NCBI GenBank assembly: GCA_017554445.1
Contig: JAFZIJ010000174.1
Coordinates: forward strand, 1 to 64,000
DNA length: 64,000 nucleotides
Direction of reading: 5' to 3'
Origin: Victivallales bacterium
GTDB taxonomy: Bacteria; Verrucomicrobiota; Lentisphaeria; Oligosphaerales; Oligosphaeraceae
Below the pieces are notes generated by a model, which had not been told where the DNA came from, did not search any database, and saw nothing but the letters and a program-made list of their open reading frames with translations. Shown piece by piece: positions 33,448 to 42,027 of this stretch. The position numbers and the translations under genes were made by a program. Position 1 is the first letter of the stretch, and each line of letters opens with the position of its first letter.

Positions 33448-34683
33448 TCATTCCAATATTGCTGTCGCGCCGAAACCTTTGGCAAGCAAGGCGATGCGTC
33501 TTGTTTTGTAATCAAAGAGGCAAAGTTGCTTGTTCATTTCCAAAAGAACAATGTCATTGGGCAGTTGAATGACATTGAAGATATTCCATGCAACAAGCGG
33601 AGAAGCAAGGGCCAATACGCATCCTTCATTTTTCCATTCACTACGATTGAATCCATATTTATCCGGCTTGCCATTATAGTACAGATCTTTATCTTCAGGC
33701 ATACACTTTGTCAACAAAGACATTCCTCTGTCAGGATAATAAGTTGGAGCCTCAAATCTATGATTGGAATTCACGACATCCCCAAGCGGGCGGCTATACC
33801 AATGGTTCCTCGAAAACTCATATTGTCCTTTCTCATTGAGGGGTTCTAACAGAGATTTATTTGCATCGGCAAACTGCGGAAAAATAGGAATTTGCGTATT
33901 CGGGCCAAAGAAGTGAAAATTTACTGCAACAAGATCTGCCTTTTCCGACTCAGGTGTCTCTTGTATGGCAAACAACTTGACCTCCTCCCCTGACAGAATT
34001 TGATCCGAAACCAAGATGGATTCACCTTTTACAAGATGCATCTTGTAAACCTTCATGTCTTGTGAGCTAATATAATAGATACAAATTCCATCAGGAATAT
34101 TGATCTCTTCAGGCTTGACAACCTTGCAAGTCATCAACGAATTGCTGCCGCAAAATATATACCAGCCAATCAAAAGGACATAGGAAATGCTCTGAATGAC
34201 AAACGAATATTTCAGTGCCTTCTGCCAATTCCGTATGGTTTTCTCCATAGCCCACCGCACAAAGGGCAATTCCAGAACAATTGTCAGTAGCCATAAGACG
34301 ATGGCAAGCAGAAGAGCGTTGATTCGAAAATTGTTCAATGTCCATGCGTCAACCCATCTTCTTTGCAGAAATATACGGAAAAACAACCCGCAGAATGCGG
34401 AGAAATAATTAGCGAATATCATCAAGAACACAGCATGAAAGCACTTGCCATGAAACATTCTCTTCAGTAACTTACCCTCTAATATGCCTATCAGAGCATT
34501 GCCAATATATAGATGAAAATATCCTCCCCATATAAGGGGAGTCCCTGCATTTGCATGCGCAACACAAGGCAATCCAAACAACAGCGCAACAACCCAAATG
34601 AGTTTCGATGGCCTCATGGAAGGCATGAATGCGCATATGGAGGATTCATCCCAGAAGAAGATTTTTCGAAGAATGCTTTTCAT
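33448..34683 (-). CDS. Hypothetical membrane protein with LRKIFFWDES N-terminus (411 aa)
   Basis: Starts MKSILRKIFFWDESSICAFM, the same signature as at 8525, 10,468 and 15,138. A hydrophobic stretch follows at about 28-45 (LIWVVALLFGLPCVAHA), with further membrane segments to about 200. The C-terminal ~200 residues are soluble with beta-rich patterns (EEVKLFAIQETPE, VIQLPNDIVLLEMNKQLCLFDYKTRRIALLAKGFG) that look propeller-like. Function unknown. It is divergent from the Ntn-hydrolase gene. Confidence 0.65.
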   Translation of the reverse strand: MKSILRKIFFWDESSICAFMPSMRPSKLIWVVALLFGLPCVAHANAGTPLIWGGYFHLYIGNALIGILEGKLLKRMFHGKCFHAVFLMIFANYFSAFCGLFFRIFLQRRWVDAWTLNNFRINALLLAIVLWLLTIVLELPFVRWAMEKTIRNWQKALKYSFVIQSISYVLLIGWYIFCGSNSLMTCKVVKPEEINIPDGICIYYISSQDMKVYKMHLVKGESILVSDQILSGEEVKLFAIQETPESEKADLVAVNFHFFGPNTQIPIFPQFADANKSLLEPLNEKGQYEFSRNHWYSRPLGDVVNSNHRFEAPTYYPDRGMSLLTKCMPEDKDLYYNGKPDKYGFNRSEWKNEGCVLALASPLVAWNIFNVIQLPNDIVLLEMNKQLCLFDYKTRRIALLAKGFGATAILE

Positions 34684-34899
34684 TTCATTTCCACATATGG
34701 CTCCAGATTAAAATTTTTAAAATATAGCATTGAGCCCCATTCTCGCCAATTTGGAAATATAGTTTTCAAAAAAGAATTGGCGCCCAAGGCATTCATAACC
34801 ATGATAGTAGGGGATAAATCATTTGATAAATGGATGTTCTCCATATATAGTTATAGTATTTTAATCTCAAACTTGACACTCTTGAACCAATTTTCAAAT

Positions 34900-36081
34900 A
34901 TGAAAACAACAACTCACAAACTTGTGTCTGAATCCACTTCAAGCATCCGATTCGGCTTGCATCTCCTTCCCGTGTTGTTGGTTGCAGGATGTATGAGTTC
35001 AAACGTTCAAGGCGAGCAAAACCACGCTGATGCCCCTGTGATAACCGTGTTGCATCTCAAAGGAACATGGTTTGAGATGGGCAGACAGTATGGCAAGGCG
35101 ATGGTCAAACCGATGCGGCAAGTGCTTCAATATGCAGACAAACGCGCAACCGAAGCGTCGGACCACTATCTGCTACCAAACGGCTTTCCATGCGGAATCG
35201 ACTTTCTCGACCGCTTTGTGGAAGGCGTTTCTGCCGGATCTGGCTTGTCCATGGCGGAATTGATGCGCATCAACGGCGTGGAAGTCGCCTACGGGAATGA
35301 TTTGCTGAAATATTTTGGCCCTGAAGCCGCTGGACAATGTTCCGCATTAGCGTTGTTCGGTGACAAGACGCAAAATGGTCAGATGATCTACGGTCGCAAC
35401 TACGACTGGCTGCCTGCTTTTTCCGAACTCGGTTTTGTATTGACATTTTTCCAACCTGAAGGTTCGGAGCTGGAATTCGCCACGATCAACTACCCTGGAT
35501 GCTTCTATCTTACGACTGGCATGAATTCCACTGGCGTGTTTGTCGAACTCAATGCCGGCATATTCGCTTCTGCAGAAGACAATCCCAAAATCCTTCATAA
35601 TGCATGGGCCCTATGGCATGTTCTCACACAAGCCAAAAGCACCGACCAAGCCGTCAAAATACTGAACACCCTGCCGTCACGAAGCGCCTACATCATCGGT
35701 GTTGCCGATTCGCGGAAAAGTGTTTCGTTTGAATGGGGCTGCCATAAATCATGCGCACTTTCCGAACCGAATTCCAAGGGATTTCTGGCCATGACCAACC
35801 ATTTTGTCCAGCTTGGCTGGCAGAATCTGCCGATTGCCGACGGCGGCAAAATCTCATCGGTAAGCCGCCGTTGCGCCATCGTGCGTCTGGCAGAAAAAGT
35901 CCCGCCGCATTCCGCCGATCTTGATACGATGAAGCGAATCATTTCCACGACAGTGGATTCCGGCGGCGCGATGTGGGACGGAACGTTGTTTCAAGTCGTC
36001 GCCATTCCTGAGAAAAAGGAAATGCACATTCGCTGCCGTGGCAACAACACATGGGAACAGTTCACATTTTCAAAACCATGA
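34900..36081 (+). CDS. Exported C45-type Ntn-hydrolase (acyl-coenzyme A:6-APA acyltransferase-like)
   Basis: 393 residues from ATG 34,900 (MKTTTHKLVSESTSS); an upstream in-frame reading of ~130 residues lacks family similarity and is dropped. The lipoprotein signal is LLPVLLVAGC. The mature protein shows GTWFEMGRQYG, and the likely autocatalytic Cys in GQCSALALFG (near 150), followed by YGRNYDW and TINYPGCFYLTTGMNSTGV, all typical of the C45/choloylglycine-hydrolase-like superfamily. Such enzymes cleave amide bonds after self-processing. Location is periplasmic or outer-membrane-facing; the substrate is unknown. Confidence 0.85.
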   Translation: MKTTTHKLVSESTSSIRFGLHLLPVLLVAGCMSSNVQGEQNHADAPVITVLHLKGTWFEMGRQYGKAMVKPMRQVLQYADKRATEASDHYLLPNGFPCGIDFLDRFVEGVSAGSGLSMAELMRINGVEVAYGNDLLKYFGPEAAGQCSALALFGDKTQNGQMIYGRNYDWLPAFSELGFVLTFFQPEGSELEFATINYPGCFYLTTGMNSTGVFVELNAGIFASAEDNPKILHNAWALWHVLTQAKSTDQAVKILNTLPSRSAYIIGVADSRKSVSFEWGCHKSCALSEPNSKGFLAMTNHFVQLGWQNLPIADGGKISSVSRRCAIVRLAEKVPPHSADLDTMKRIISTTVDSGGAMWDGTLFQVVAIPEKKEMHIRCRGNNTWEQFTFSKP

Positions 36082-36106
36082 CTGCTCCCATGATTTAAAC
36101 CATTTG

Positions 36107-37270
36107 TCACTTCCAGTACGGAGAGATTTCCCGCAGGCGGGCAATGATCGGAGGCAGTTTCTCCAACGTAAACTGAACCTCCTCCATCGTATTGTAACGC
36201 GAGAAACTGAAGCGGATCGCACCATGCGCGGCCGTATAGGGCAACGCCATTGCGCGAAGCACATGGGACGGTTCCAAACTGCCTGTCGTGCAAGCACTTC
36301 CGCTAGAGGCGCAGATTCCGAACTGATCCAACAGCATGAGAATCGATTCCCCTTCAATGTATTCGAAGGAGATATTCGTCGTGTTGGGCAGACGATTGGC
36401 GACGTCGCCGTTGACGCGCACGTCTTTAATCGCGGCCACAACGCCCTGCTCCAGCGTGTCACGAAGCGAACGCACAAACGTGTTTTCCTTTTCCATGTTC
36501 GCCTTCGCCAATTCAGCTGCCGCACCCAGACCGACAAGCGACGCGACGTTTTCCGTTCCTGCCCGCCGTCCATTTTCCTGATGGCCGCCGATGACAAACG
36601 GATGGAAACGGATGCCACGACGGACGTAAAGCGCCCCTACACCTTTGGGAGCGTGGAGTTTATGTCCGGAAAGGCTTAGAAAATCAATACCGTCGGTGGC
36701 GAGATTGATTGGCACCTTGCCCACTGCCTGCACGGCGTCGGTATGGAAAAGAGCGCCTTTTGCATGGGCCATCTCCGCCAGTTCGCGAACGGGAAATATA
36801 TTGCCGATTTCATTATTGGCCCACATCACGGAAACGAGCGCGGTATTTTCGTCGATTTCCTCTTTGGCAAAATCCATGTCCAGCCGTCCATGTTCGTCCA
36901 CCGGAATGACGGCGACCGTCACGCCGCTCCGTTCCAAATCTTTGGCGGTGTTCAGGATAGCGGGATGCTCGATCTGGCTGATGACGATTTTCGTGCGTTT
37001 CGGCTGTGTGAAGACCGCGCTCCGCAAGGCGGCGTTGTCCGACTCCGTCCCGCAGGAGGTGAAGATGATTTCGGAAGGTGCCGCGCCCAGCAGGCTAGCC
37101 AGTTGTTCACGCGCCTTATCGACATATGCCATCACCTGTCCGCCGAAATGGTGGATGCTGGAGGGATTGCCGTACAGCGTCGTCAGAAACGGCAACATCG
37201 CATCAACGACTTCCGGTGCGACGGCCGTGGTGGCATTGTTGTCAAAATAAATGGTGTCTTGCATCGTCAT
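36107..37270 (-). CDS. nifS: Cysteine desulfurase NifS
   Basis: 387 residues. FDNNATT at the N-terminus, the PLP-binding Lys204 in SLSGHKLHAPKG, and the sulfur-carrying Cys327 in CASSGSACTTG are all present, with HTDAVQAVGK and GGHQENGRRAGTEN of the NifS/IscS group. The enzyme takes sulfur from cysteine for Fe-S assembly. Its start overlaps the stop of nifU by 4 bases (ATGA), so the two are translationally coupled. No nitrogenase genes are nearby; this pair probably serves general Fe-S cluster assembly. Confidence 0.95.
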   Translation of the reverse strand: MTMQDTIYFDNNATTAVAPEVVDAMLPFLTTLYGNPSSIHHFGGQVMAYVDKAREQLASLLGAAPSEIIFTSCGTESDNAALRSAVFTQPKRTKIVISQIEHPAILNTAKDLERSGVTVAVIPVDEHGRLDMDFAKEEIDENTALVSVMWANNEIGNIFPVRELAEMAHAKGALFHTDAVQAVGKVPINLATDGIDFLSLSGHKLHAPKGVGALYVRRGIRFHPFVIGGHQENGRRAGTENVASLVGLGAAAELAKANMEKENTFVRSLRDTLEQGVVAAIKDVRVNGDVANRLPNTTNISFEYIEGESILMLLDQFGICASSGSACTTGSLEPSHVLRAMALPYTAAHGAIRFSFSRYNTMEEVQFTLEKLPPIIARLREISPYWK

Positions 37271-38142
37271 CTCACCTGCTCAACTTTGATTCTAGGGGAA
37301 AGATCCTTGCGGAGTTGCGCTTCAACGAAGGAACCAATCGTCAAGGAAGAACGTGCGCAAGCGGAGCAGTGCCCCGTAAGCCGAACTTTCACCACATCGC
37401 CGTCGATATCCTCCAGTTCGATTCCGCCGCCGTCCTTCTGCAAAGCGGGAAGGATTTTCTCCTCAAGCACAGCGCTGACGCGAAGAATCTTCTTGACCGG
37501 TGAAAGGCTGTCGAAGTCATTTGCAGTGGATGCCTTCTTCTCTTCCGCCATTTTATGCTCATGCCACAAATCGTCCAGAATCTGTTGGATTTCATCGAGA
37601 CAACGACCGCAGGCGCCGCCGGCCTTCGTATAGTCCGTGATCTGTTCGACTGTATGCAAATTGTTGGCCAATGCGATCTTGCGGATTTTCGCATCCGTGA
37701 CATTGAAGCATTTGCAGACGATACGGCCTTCATGGTCATCGTCTGATTCGGCCATTTCGTAAGTCTCGCCGTGCCGTTTCTTGTAATCGGCGATGGCGGC
37801 CTGTAACGCCTCCATGCCCATGACGGAGCAGTGCATCTTCTCTTCTGGCAATGAGCCCAGAAGCGCCACGATATCTTTGTTCGTGACCTTCGCGGCCTCT
37901 TCCAGCGTCTTGCCTTTGATAAGTTCCGTGAGGGCCGATGAAGACGCAATGGCGCTTGCGCAACCAAACGTGCGGAACTTCGCGTCCACAATCCGCCCTT
38001 CTGAATCCAACTTCAGATACAGCTTGAGCGCGTCACCGCAGGTGATGTTGCCGACTTCGGCAACGGCATCCGCATCCTCTATCTCCCCGACATTCTTCGG
38101 GTTCAGAAAATGCTCCATGACTTTCGGCGTATAGTTCCACAT
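37267..38142 (-). CDS. nifU: Fe-S scaffold protein NifU, full three-domain form
   Basis: 291 residues; AAGGAG precedes ATG 38,142. Domain 1 is IscU-like (1-125) with cluster ligands Cys35, Cys61 and Cys105. Domain 2 is the permanent [2Fe-2S] BFD-like region (about 138-190) with CKC (143, 145) and CGRC (178, 181). Domain 3 is the NifU C-terminal domain (about 215-291) with HCSAC (259, 262). All ligands are intact. It is first in a two-gene operon with nifS. The complete NifU architecture outside a nif cluster is typical of some non-proteobacterial anaerobes. Confidence 0.95.
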   Translation of the reverse strand: MWNYTPKVMEHFLNPKNVGEIEDADAVAEVGNITCGDALKLYLKLDSEGRIVDAKFRTFGCASAIASSSALTELIKGKTLEEAAKVTNKDIVALLGSLPEEKMHCSVMGMEALQAAIADYKKRHGETYEMAESDDDHEGRIVCKCFNVTDAKIRKIALANNLHTVEQITDYTKAGGACGRCLDEIQQILDDLWHEHKMAEEKKASTANDFDSLSPVKKILRVSAVLEEKILPALQKDGGGIELEDIDGDVVKVRLTGHCSACARSSLTIGSFVEAQLRKDLSPRIKVEQVR

Positions 38143-38430
38143 AATCTGGCTCCTTCACATGCAGACCAAATTTTCACTACTAAAATAATTGCTTTTTTCA
38201 TCCTATTAATATACATGATTCTTACAAAAACTCCAATTTTACTCTATTTGTAAAGTTGTGTTTTTTCGATGTCTGACATAGTCTTCCCAATTTGAAAATA
38301 CAGGTTTTAAACATTATAGTAATTAGTTTGCCCGTTTGGCGAAAACTCGATTTTCGTCATTTTTCATCCTTGTAAGTAACAAAGCAATCCGCTTGACAAG
38401 CAAGTAAAATCACCTTCATCTATTCAAACC

Positions 38431-39435
38431 ATGAAAACGAAACTTTTCCTCCTCGCCTCCATCATGCTTCTTCTGGCCGGTTGTTCCCGCAAAGAAGGAG
38501 ACGCCGTCATCGAACTCAGTTACGCGAACTTCCCGCCGCCGGAAACCTTCCCCTGCGTTCAGATGGAACGGTGGAAGGAAGAAGTGGAACGGCGCACGAA
38601 TGGCCGCGTCCGCATCAAGACCTATCCAGGCGGCACACTGCTCGGCGCGAAAGCCATTTATGACGGCGTTGCGGACGGAACCGCCGCCATCGGCAACTTC
38701 GCCATGAGCTACCAGCCCGGCCGCTTCCCCGTCTCCGAAGCCACGGATCTTCCGCATTTCTTCCCGGACTCCAAGACCGCCAGCCATCGTCTTGCCGCCC
38801 TCCTCAAGCAGGAAAATCCCAAAGAATTCGAAGAGACGAAAATCCTTACCGCCTTCACCTGCCCGCCTGGCGTCATCATGAGCAACACGCCTGTCGAAGA
38901 TGTCACCAACCTCAAGAACGCCACGCTCCGCAGCTCAGGAACGAGTCTTGAAGCGCTCAAACTGCTTGGTGCGGCCCCTATCGCCATGCCGCAGTCCGAC
39001 ATTCCCGACGCGCTCCACAAAGGCGTCATCAGCGGCATCGTCTCCTCCGGCGAAGTCATGAAGGATATGAACTACGCCGTTTATTGCAAACATGTTGTGG
39101 AAGCCCGTCTTCCCGTCATCAGCTTCGCCGTCGTCATGAACAAGAAGAAGTGGGAAGCCCTGCCGGACGATGTGAAAAAAGTCTTCGAAGACCTCTATTT
39201 CGAACAGGCCGATTGGACTGGCGAATATGTTGACAAGCATGTGGAAGACGCCCTGGCATGGTCGAAAGAGACGCACGGCGTCACCGTCACCCGTCTGGAT
39301 GACGCGCAAGTCGCCGCAATCAAAGCGAAACTCGCACCCATGATGGACGCCTACGTCAAACGCGTCGCGCAGAACGGCATCGACGGACAGAAACTCATCG
39401 ACTTCCTCCAGAAAGGCGAAGGAAACGACAAATGA
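38431..39435 (+). CDS. dctP: TRAP transporter solute-binding protein DctP
   Basis: 334 residues with a lipoprotein signal (MLLLAGCS), unlike the soluble periplasmic form of most TRAP systems. Body landmarks: LSYANFPPPETFPCVQMERW, RIKTYPGGTLLGAKAIYDGVADG, and LRSSGTSLEALKLLGAAPIAMPQSDIPDALHKGVISG, the DctP ligand-anchoring region in which an Arg normally binds the substrate carboxylate. The first of three overlapping genes. The ligand is probably an organic or sugar acid; identity is not evident. Confidence 0.92.
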   Translation: MKTKLFLLASIMLLLAGCSRKEGDAVIELSYANFPPPETFPCVQMERWKEEVERRTNGRVRIKTYPGGTLLGAKAIYDGVADGTAAIGNFAMSYQPGRFPVSEATDLPHFFPDSKTASHRLAALLKQENPKEFEETKILTAFTCPPGVIMSNTPVEDVTNLKNATLRSSGTSLEALKLLGAAPIAMPQSDIPDALHKGVISGIVSSGEVMKDMNYAVYCKHVVEARLPVISFAVVMNKKKWEALPDDVKKVFEDLYFEQADWTGEYVDKHVEDALAWSKETHGVTVTRLDDAQVAAIKAKLAPMMDAYVKRVAQNGIDGQKLIDFLQKGEGNDK

Positions 39436-40043
39436 ACAAGTTAGTCCGTCTGGAGCGCTATCTCTGCCTTGCGGGGCTGTGGATCGCCGCCTTCCTCCTC
39501 TGTGCTCTTGTTTTGCTTTCAGGCCTTAATGTCTTCGGCCGAATCTTCGGCCATCCCATCGGCGGCAGCTATGAGCTGTCAGGCTTTTTGGGCGCGCTCA
39601 TCGCGGCATTGGCATTGGCGGATACGCAGCGCAAGCGCGGCCATGTCGAACTGGACATGTTCACAAAGCAATACAAGCCAATTGTGAAGCGTCTTGTCGG
39701 CGCCTTCAACATGTTATTCGGCTTCATGCTGCTGCTTGTTCTCGCCATCCAGCAAGTCAACCGCGCCAAACGGCTTCTTGCGGCGGGAGAGCTTTCCGAA
39801 ACGCTCCGCCTCCCCTATCCATGGCTGATGTACATTTGCGCAGGAGGGCTTCTTCTGCTCGCCTGCGCCTATCTGACGGACTGCGTCTATCTGCTCACAC
39901 GAAAAGATCCTGATACGGAAGCGCTTACGAGCAGTGAACGCAACGGTGTCGTCACCTCCATCCGCAACGATGTCGTGCTACCGAACGCACAAGATGGTGG
40001 TAAACCGTCAGAAGCCCCTGCGGCAAAGGAGGATGCGAAATGA
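39432..40043 (+). CDS. dctQ: TRAP transporter small membrane subunit DctQ
   Basis: 203 residues with four predicted membrane helices; its start overlaps the dctP stop by 4 bases. FGRIFGHPIGGSYELSGFLGALIAALALADTQRKRGHVELD is the DctQ core. The C-terminal ~45 residues are a charged cytoplasmic tail that is longer than usual. It carries the ribosome site of the next gene (AGGAGG) in its last codons. Confidence 0.92.
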   Translation: MNKLVRLERYLCLAGLWIAAFLLCALVLLSGLNVFGRIFGHPIGGSYELSGFLGALIAALALADTQRKRGHVELDMFTKQYKPIVKRLVGAFNMLFGFMLLLVLAIQQVNRAKRLLAAGELSETLRLPYPWLMYICAGGLLLLACAYLTDCVYLLTRKDPDTEALTSSERNGVVTSIRNDVVLPNAQDGGKPSEAPAAKEDAK

Positions 40044-41362
40044 ACGCGGAAATGCTTTTCGGTCTTTTCGGCATTCTCGTGATGCTGTTGCTCATTCTTT
40101 TCACAGGCATGTCGCCCGGACTCGCCATGCTTCTGGTCGGCACGATAGGTTGCATCTCGCTCATGCCGGAAATCACGTTGCACACGATCTTTGCGGGAAC
40201 AACCGGCATGGAGGTCTGGAGCGTCTTCTCCAACTACGGCTTCACCGTCATCCCGCTGTTCGTGCTACTTGGCGAAGCAATGTTCCATGCGGGCTACAGT
40301 GAACGGCTCTTCATGGCTGCGAAGACATGGTTTGGTGAAAAGCGCGGCGGACTGGCCGTCACGACGCTTCTCGCGTCCGCGGGTTTCTCCGCGATTTGCG
40401 GTTCCAATACCGCCACGGCCGCCACGATGGGCTGCGTGGCATTACCGCCCATGACGGAAGCGGGCTACCGCAATGAACTCAAAACCGGCAGTATCGCCGT
40501 CGGCTCCACGCTTGGCGTCGTCATCCCCCCGTCCATCGTGCTCGTCGTCTATGGACTCTATACAGGCGTCAGCATTTCGAAGCTCTTCGCAGGCAGCATC
40601 CTGCCCGGCGGACTGCTCGTGGTCGCCTTCATTCTGACCGTTCTCGTGCTTTGCGCCGTCCATAAGGACTGGGCGCCCGGTGGAGAGGCCCACACCATCG
40701 GTGAACGTATCCGTTGCTTGGGCGGCGTTTTGGAAGTCGCCGTCCTTTTCGTCATCATCATGGGCGCCATGTTCACAGGCATCGTGACGCCGACGGAAGC
40801 CGCCGGTTTCGGCACGTTCTGCGGTATCGGCTGGTGCCTCCTCCGCCGACATCTTGACTGGCGCGGCCTCATGCAGTCGTTGACGGAAACGCTGCACATC
40901 TCCGGCATGGTCTTTCTCATTCTGGCAGGCGCCACCATCTTCGGCAAGTTCCTGGTCATGACGCGTTTGCCGTTCCAGTTGGCGGACGTCGTCTCCCGCT
41001 CCAACCTCCCCCCGACGCTTGTTCTGGCGGCCATCGCCATCTGTTATCTGATCGGCGGCTGCCTGATGGATTCACTGGCGTTTTTGATGATCTCTTTGCC
41101 GCTGTTCCAACCGCTCATCACGCATCTTGGATACGATCCCGTATGGTTCGGACAGGTTGTCTGTCTCGTCACCACGTTGGGTGCCGTGACGCCGCCCGTC
41201 GGCGTCTCCTGCTTTATCGTCGCAGGCATCAGCAAAGACTCCAGCGCCGCGCAGGTCTTCAAAGGCTGCATGCTCTTCCTGCCCGCCTATATCTTCTGCT
41301 TCCTCATGCTCGTGCTCTTCCCGCACGGCATGGTCACTTGGCTTGCAGGATTGGTGAAATAA
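40040..41362 (+). CDS. dctM: TRAP transporter large permease DctM
   Basis: 440 residues, about 12 membrane helices, 4-base overlap with dctQ. Landmarks include SGFSAICGSNTATAATMG-type sequence (here AGFSAICGSNTATAAT), LGVVIPPSIVLVVYG, GIVTPTEAAGFG, and a C-terminal TPPVGVSCF. These are the ion/substrate sites of the DctM family. Together with DctP and DctQ it forms a complete sodium-driven importer. Confidence 0.94.
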   Translation: MNAEMLFGLFGILVMLLLILFTGMSPGLAMLLVGTIGCISLMPEITLHTIFAGTTGMEVWSVFSNYGFTVIPLFVLLGEAMFHAGYSERLFMAAKTWFGEKRGGLAVTTLLASAGFSAICGSNTATAATMGCVALPPMTEAGYRNELKTGSIAVGSTLGVVIPPSIVLVVYGLYTGVSISKLFAGSILPGGLLVVAFILTVLVLCAVHKDWAPGGEAHTIGERIRCLGGVLEVAVLFVIIMGAMFTGIVTPTEAAGFGTFCGIGWCLLRRHLDWRGLMQSLTETLHISGMVFLILAGATIFGKFLVMTRLPFQLADVVSRSNLPPTLVLAAIAICYLIGGCLMDSLAFLMISLPLFQPLITHLGYDPVWFGQVVCLVTTLGAVTPPVGVSCFIVAGISKDSSAAQVFKGCMLFLPAYIFCFLMLVLFPHGMVTWLAGLVK

Positions 41363-41373
41363 GCCTAAAAAAT

Positions 41374-41416
41374 GTTGCAATTCGCCAATAGCGTTTTACC
41401 GTTGGCGGATTGCAAC
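41374..41416 (+). terminator. Hairpin after the TRAP operon
   Basis: Stem GTTGCAATTCGCCAA (41,374-41,388) / TTGGCGGATTGCAAC (41,402-41,416), 15 bp with one wobble, about 12 bases after the dctM stop. The following sequence (TTATTCGCTTGCTTTTAC) is only moderately T-rich, so termination efficiency is uncertain. Confidence 0.6.
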
Positions 41417-41524
41417 TTATTCGCTTGCTTTTACTTAAATCAATAGCGATACAGCCTTATCTGTATTTCTCCAAACGGACCAATCCTTCTTCTTCTGCCT
41501 CCAACTTGCCGTTTTAATGATCTT

Positions 41525-41995
41525 TTACTGCAGGTTCTTGCAAACATCAATCCAGGAGACATAGCCTGAATACTGTTCCAATTCGGCGATTGTCAGTTCA
41601 ATGGCGCTGTTGCTGCTTCCGCAGGCGGGAAAAACCGTCGTGAACCGCTTCAGGGAATCGTCGAGATAGACCATCACGCCATCGTTGACGGCAAACGGGC
41701 AGACACCGCCAACGGCATGGCCGATCATCGCCTCCACTTCGTCCGGCGTGAGCATCTTCGCCTTGCATCCAAATTGCGCCTTGTATTTTGCATTGTCGAT
41801 TTTTACGTCACCAGCCGTGACAATCAGAATGGCGTGTCCGTCCACCAGAAACGACATCGTCTTGGCAATTCGGCATGGTTCGCAACCCAACGCCTGGGCG
41901 GCCAATGCGACGGTCGCGCTGGACATCTCCAATTCCCTGATTTTATCTGCGATTCCGTATTTCGCAAAAAAAGCTTTCACCTTTTCAATCGCCAT
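41525..41995 (-). CDS. YbaK/EbsC-family aminoacyl-tRNA deacylase-like protein
   Basis: 156 residues; TAGGAGG precedes ATG 41,995. Family features: TVALAAQALGCEPCRIAKTMSF, GHAILIVTAGDVKIDNAKYKAQFG, the catalytic-type Lys in this segment, and GHAVGGVCPFAV. These free-standing editing domains remove mischarged amino acids, typically Cys or Ala on tRNA-Pro. It follows the alpha-galactosidase gene by 32 bases on the same strand, so the two may share a transcript without a functional link. Confidence 0.9.
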   Translation of the reverse strand: MAIEKVKAFFAKYGIADKIRELEMSSATVALAAQALGCEPCRIAKTMSFLVDGHAILIVTAGDVKIDNAKYKAQFGCKAKMLTPDEVEAMIGHAVGGVCPFAVNDGVMVYLDDSLKRFTTVFPACGSSNSAIELTIAELEQYSGYVSWIDVCKNLQ

Positions 41996-42027
41996 AACAG
42001 CCTCCTATGCAGACGGTTTCTGCCGCC

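Noticed and set aside
36107-38142. Nitrogen fixation locus
   Set aside because: Only nifU and nifS are present, with no nitrogenase or nif regulatory genes near; general Fe-S assembly explains them.
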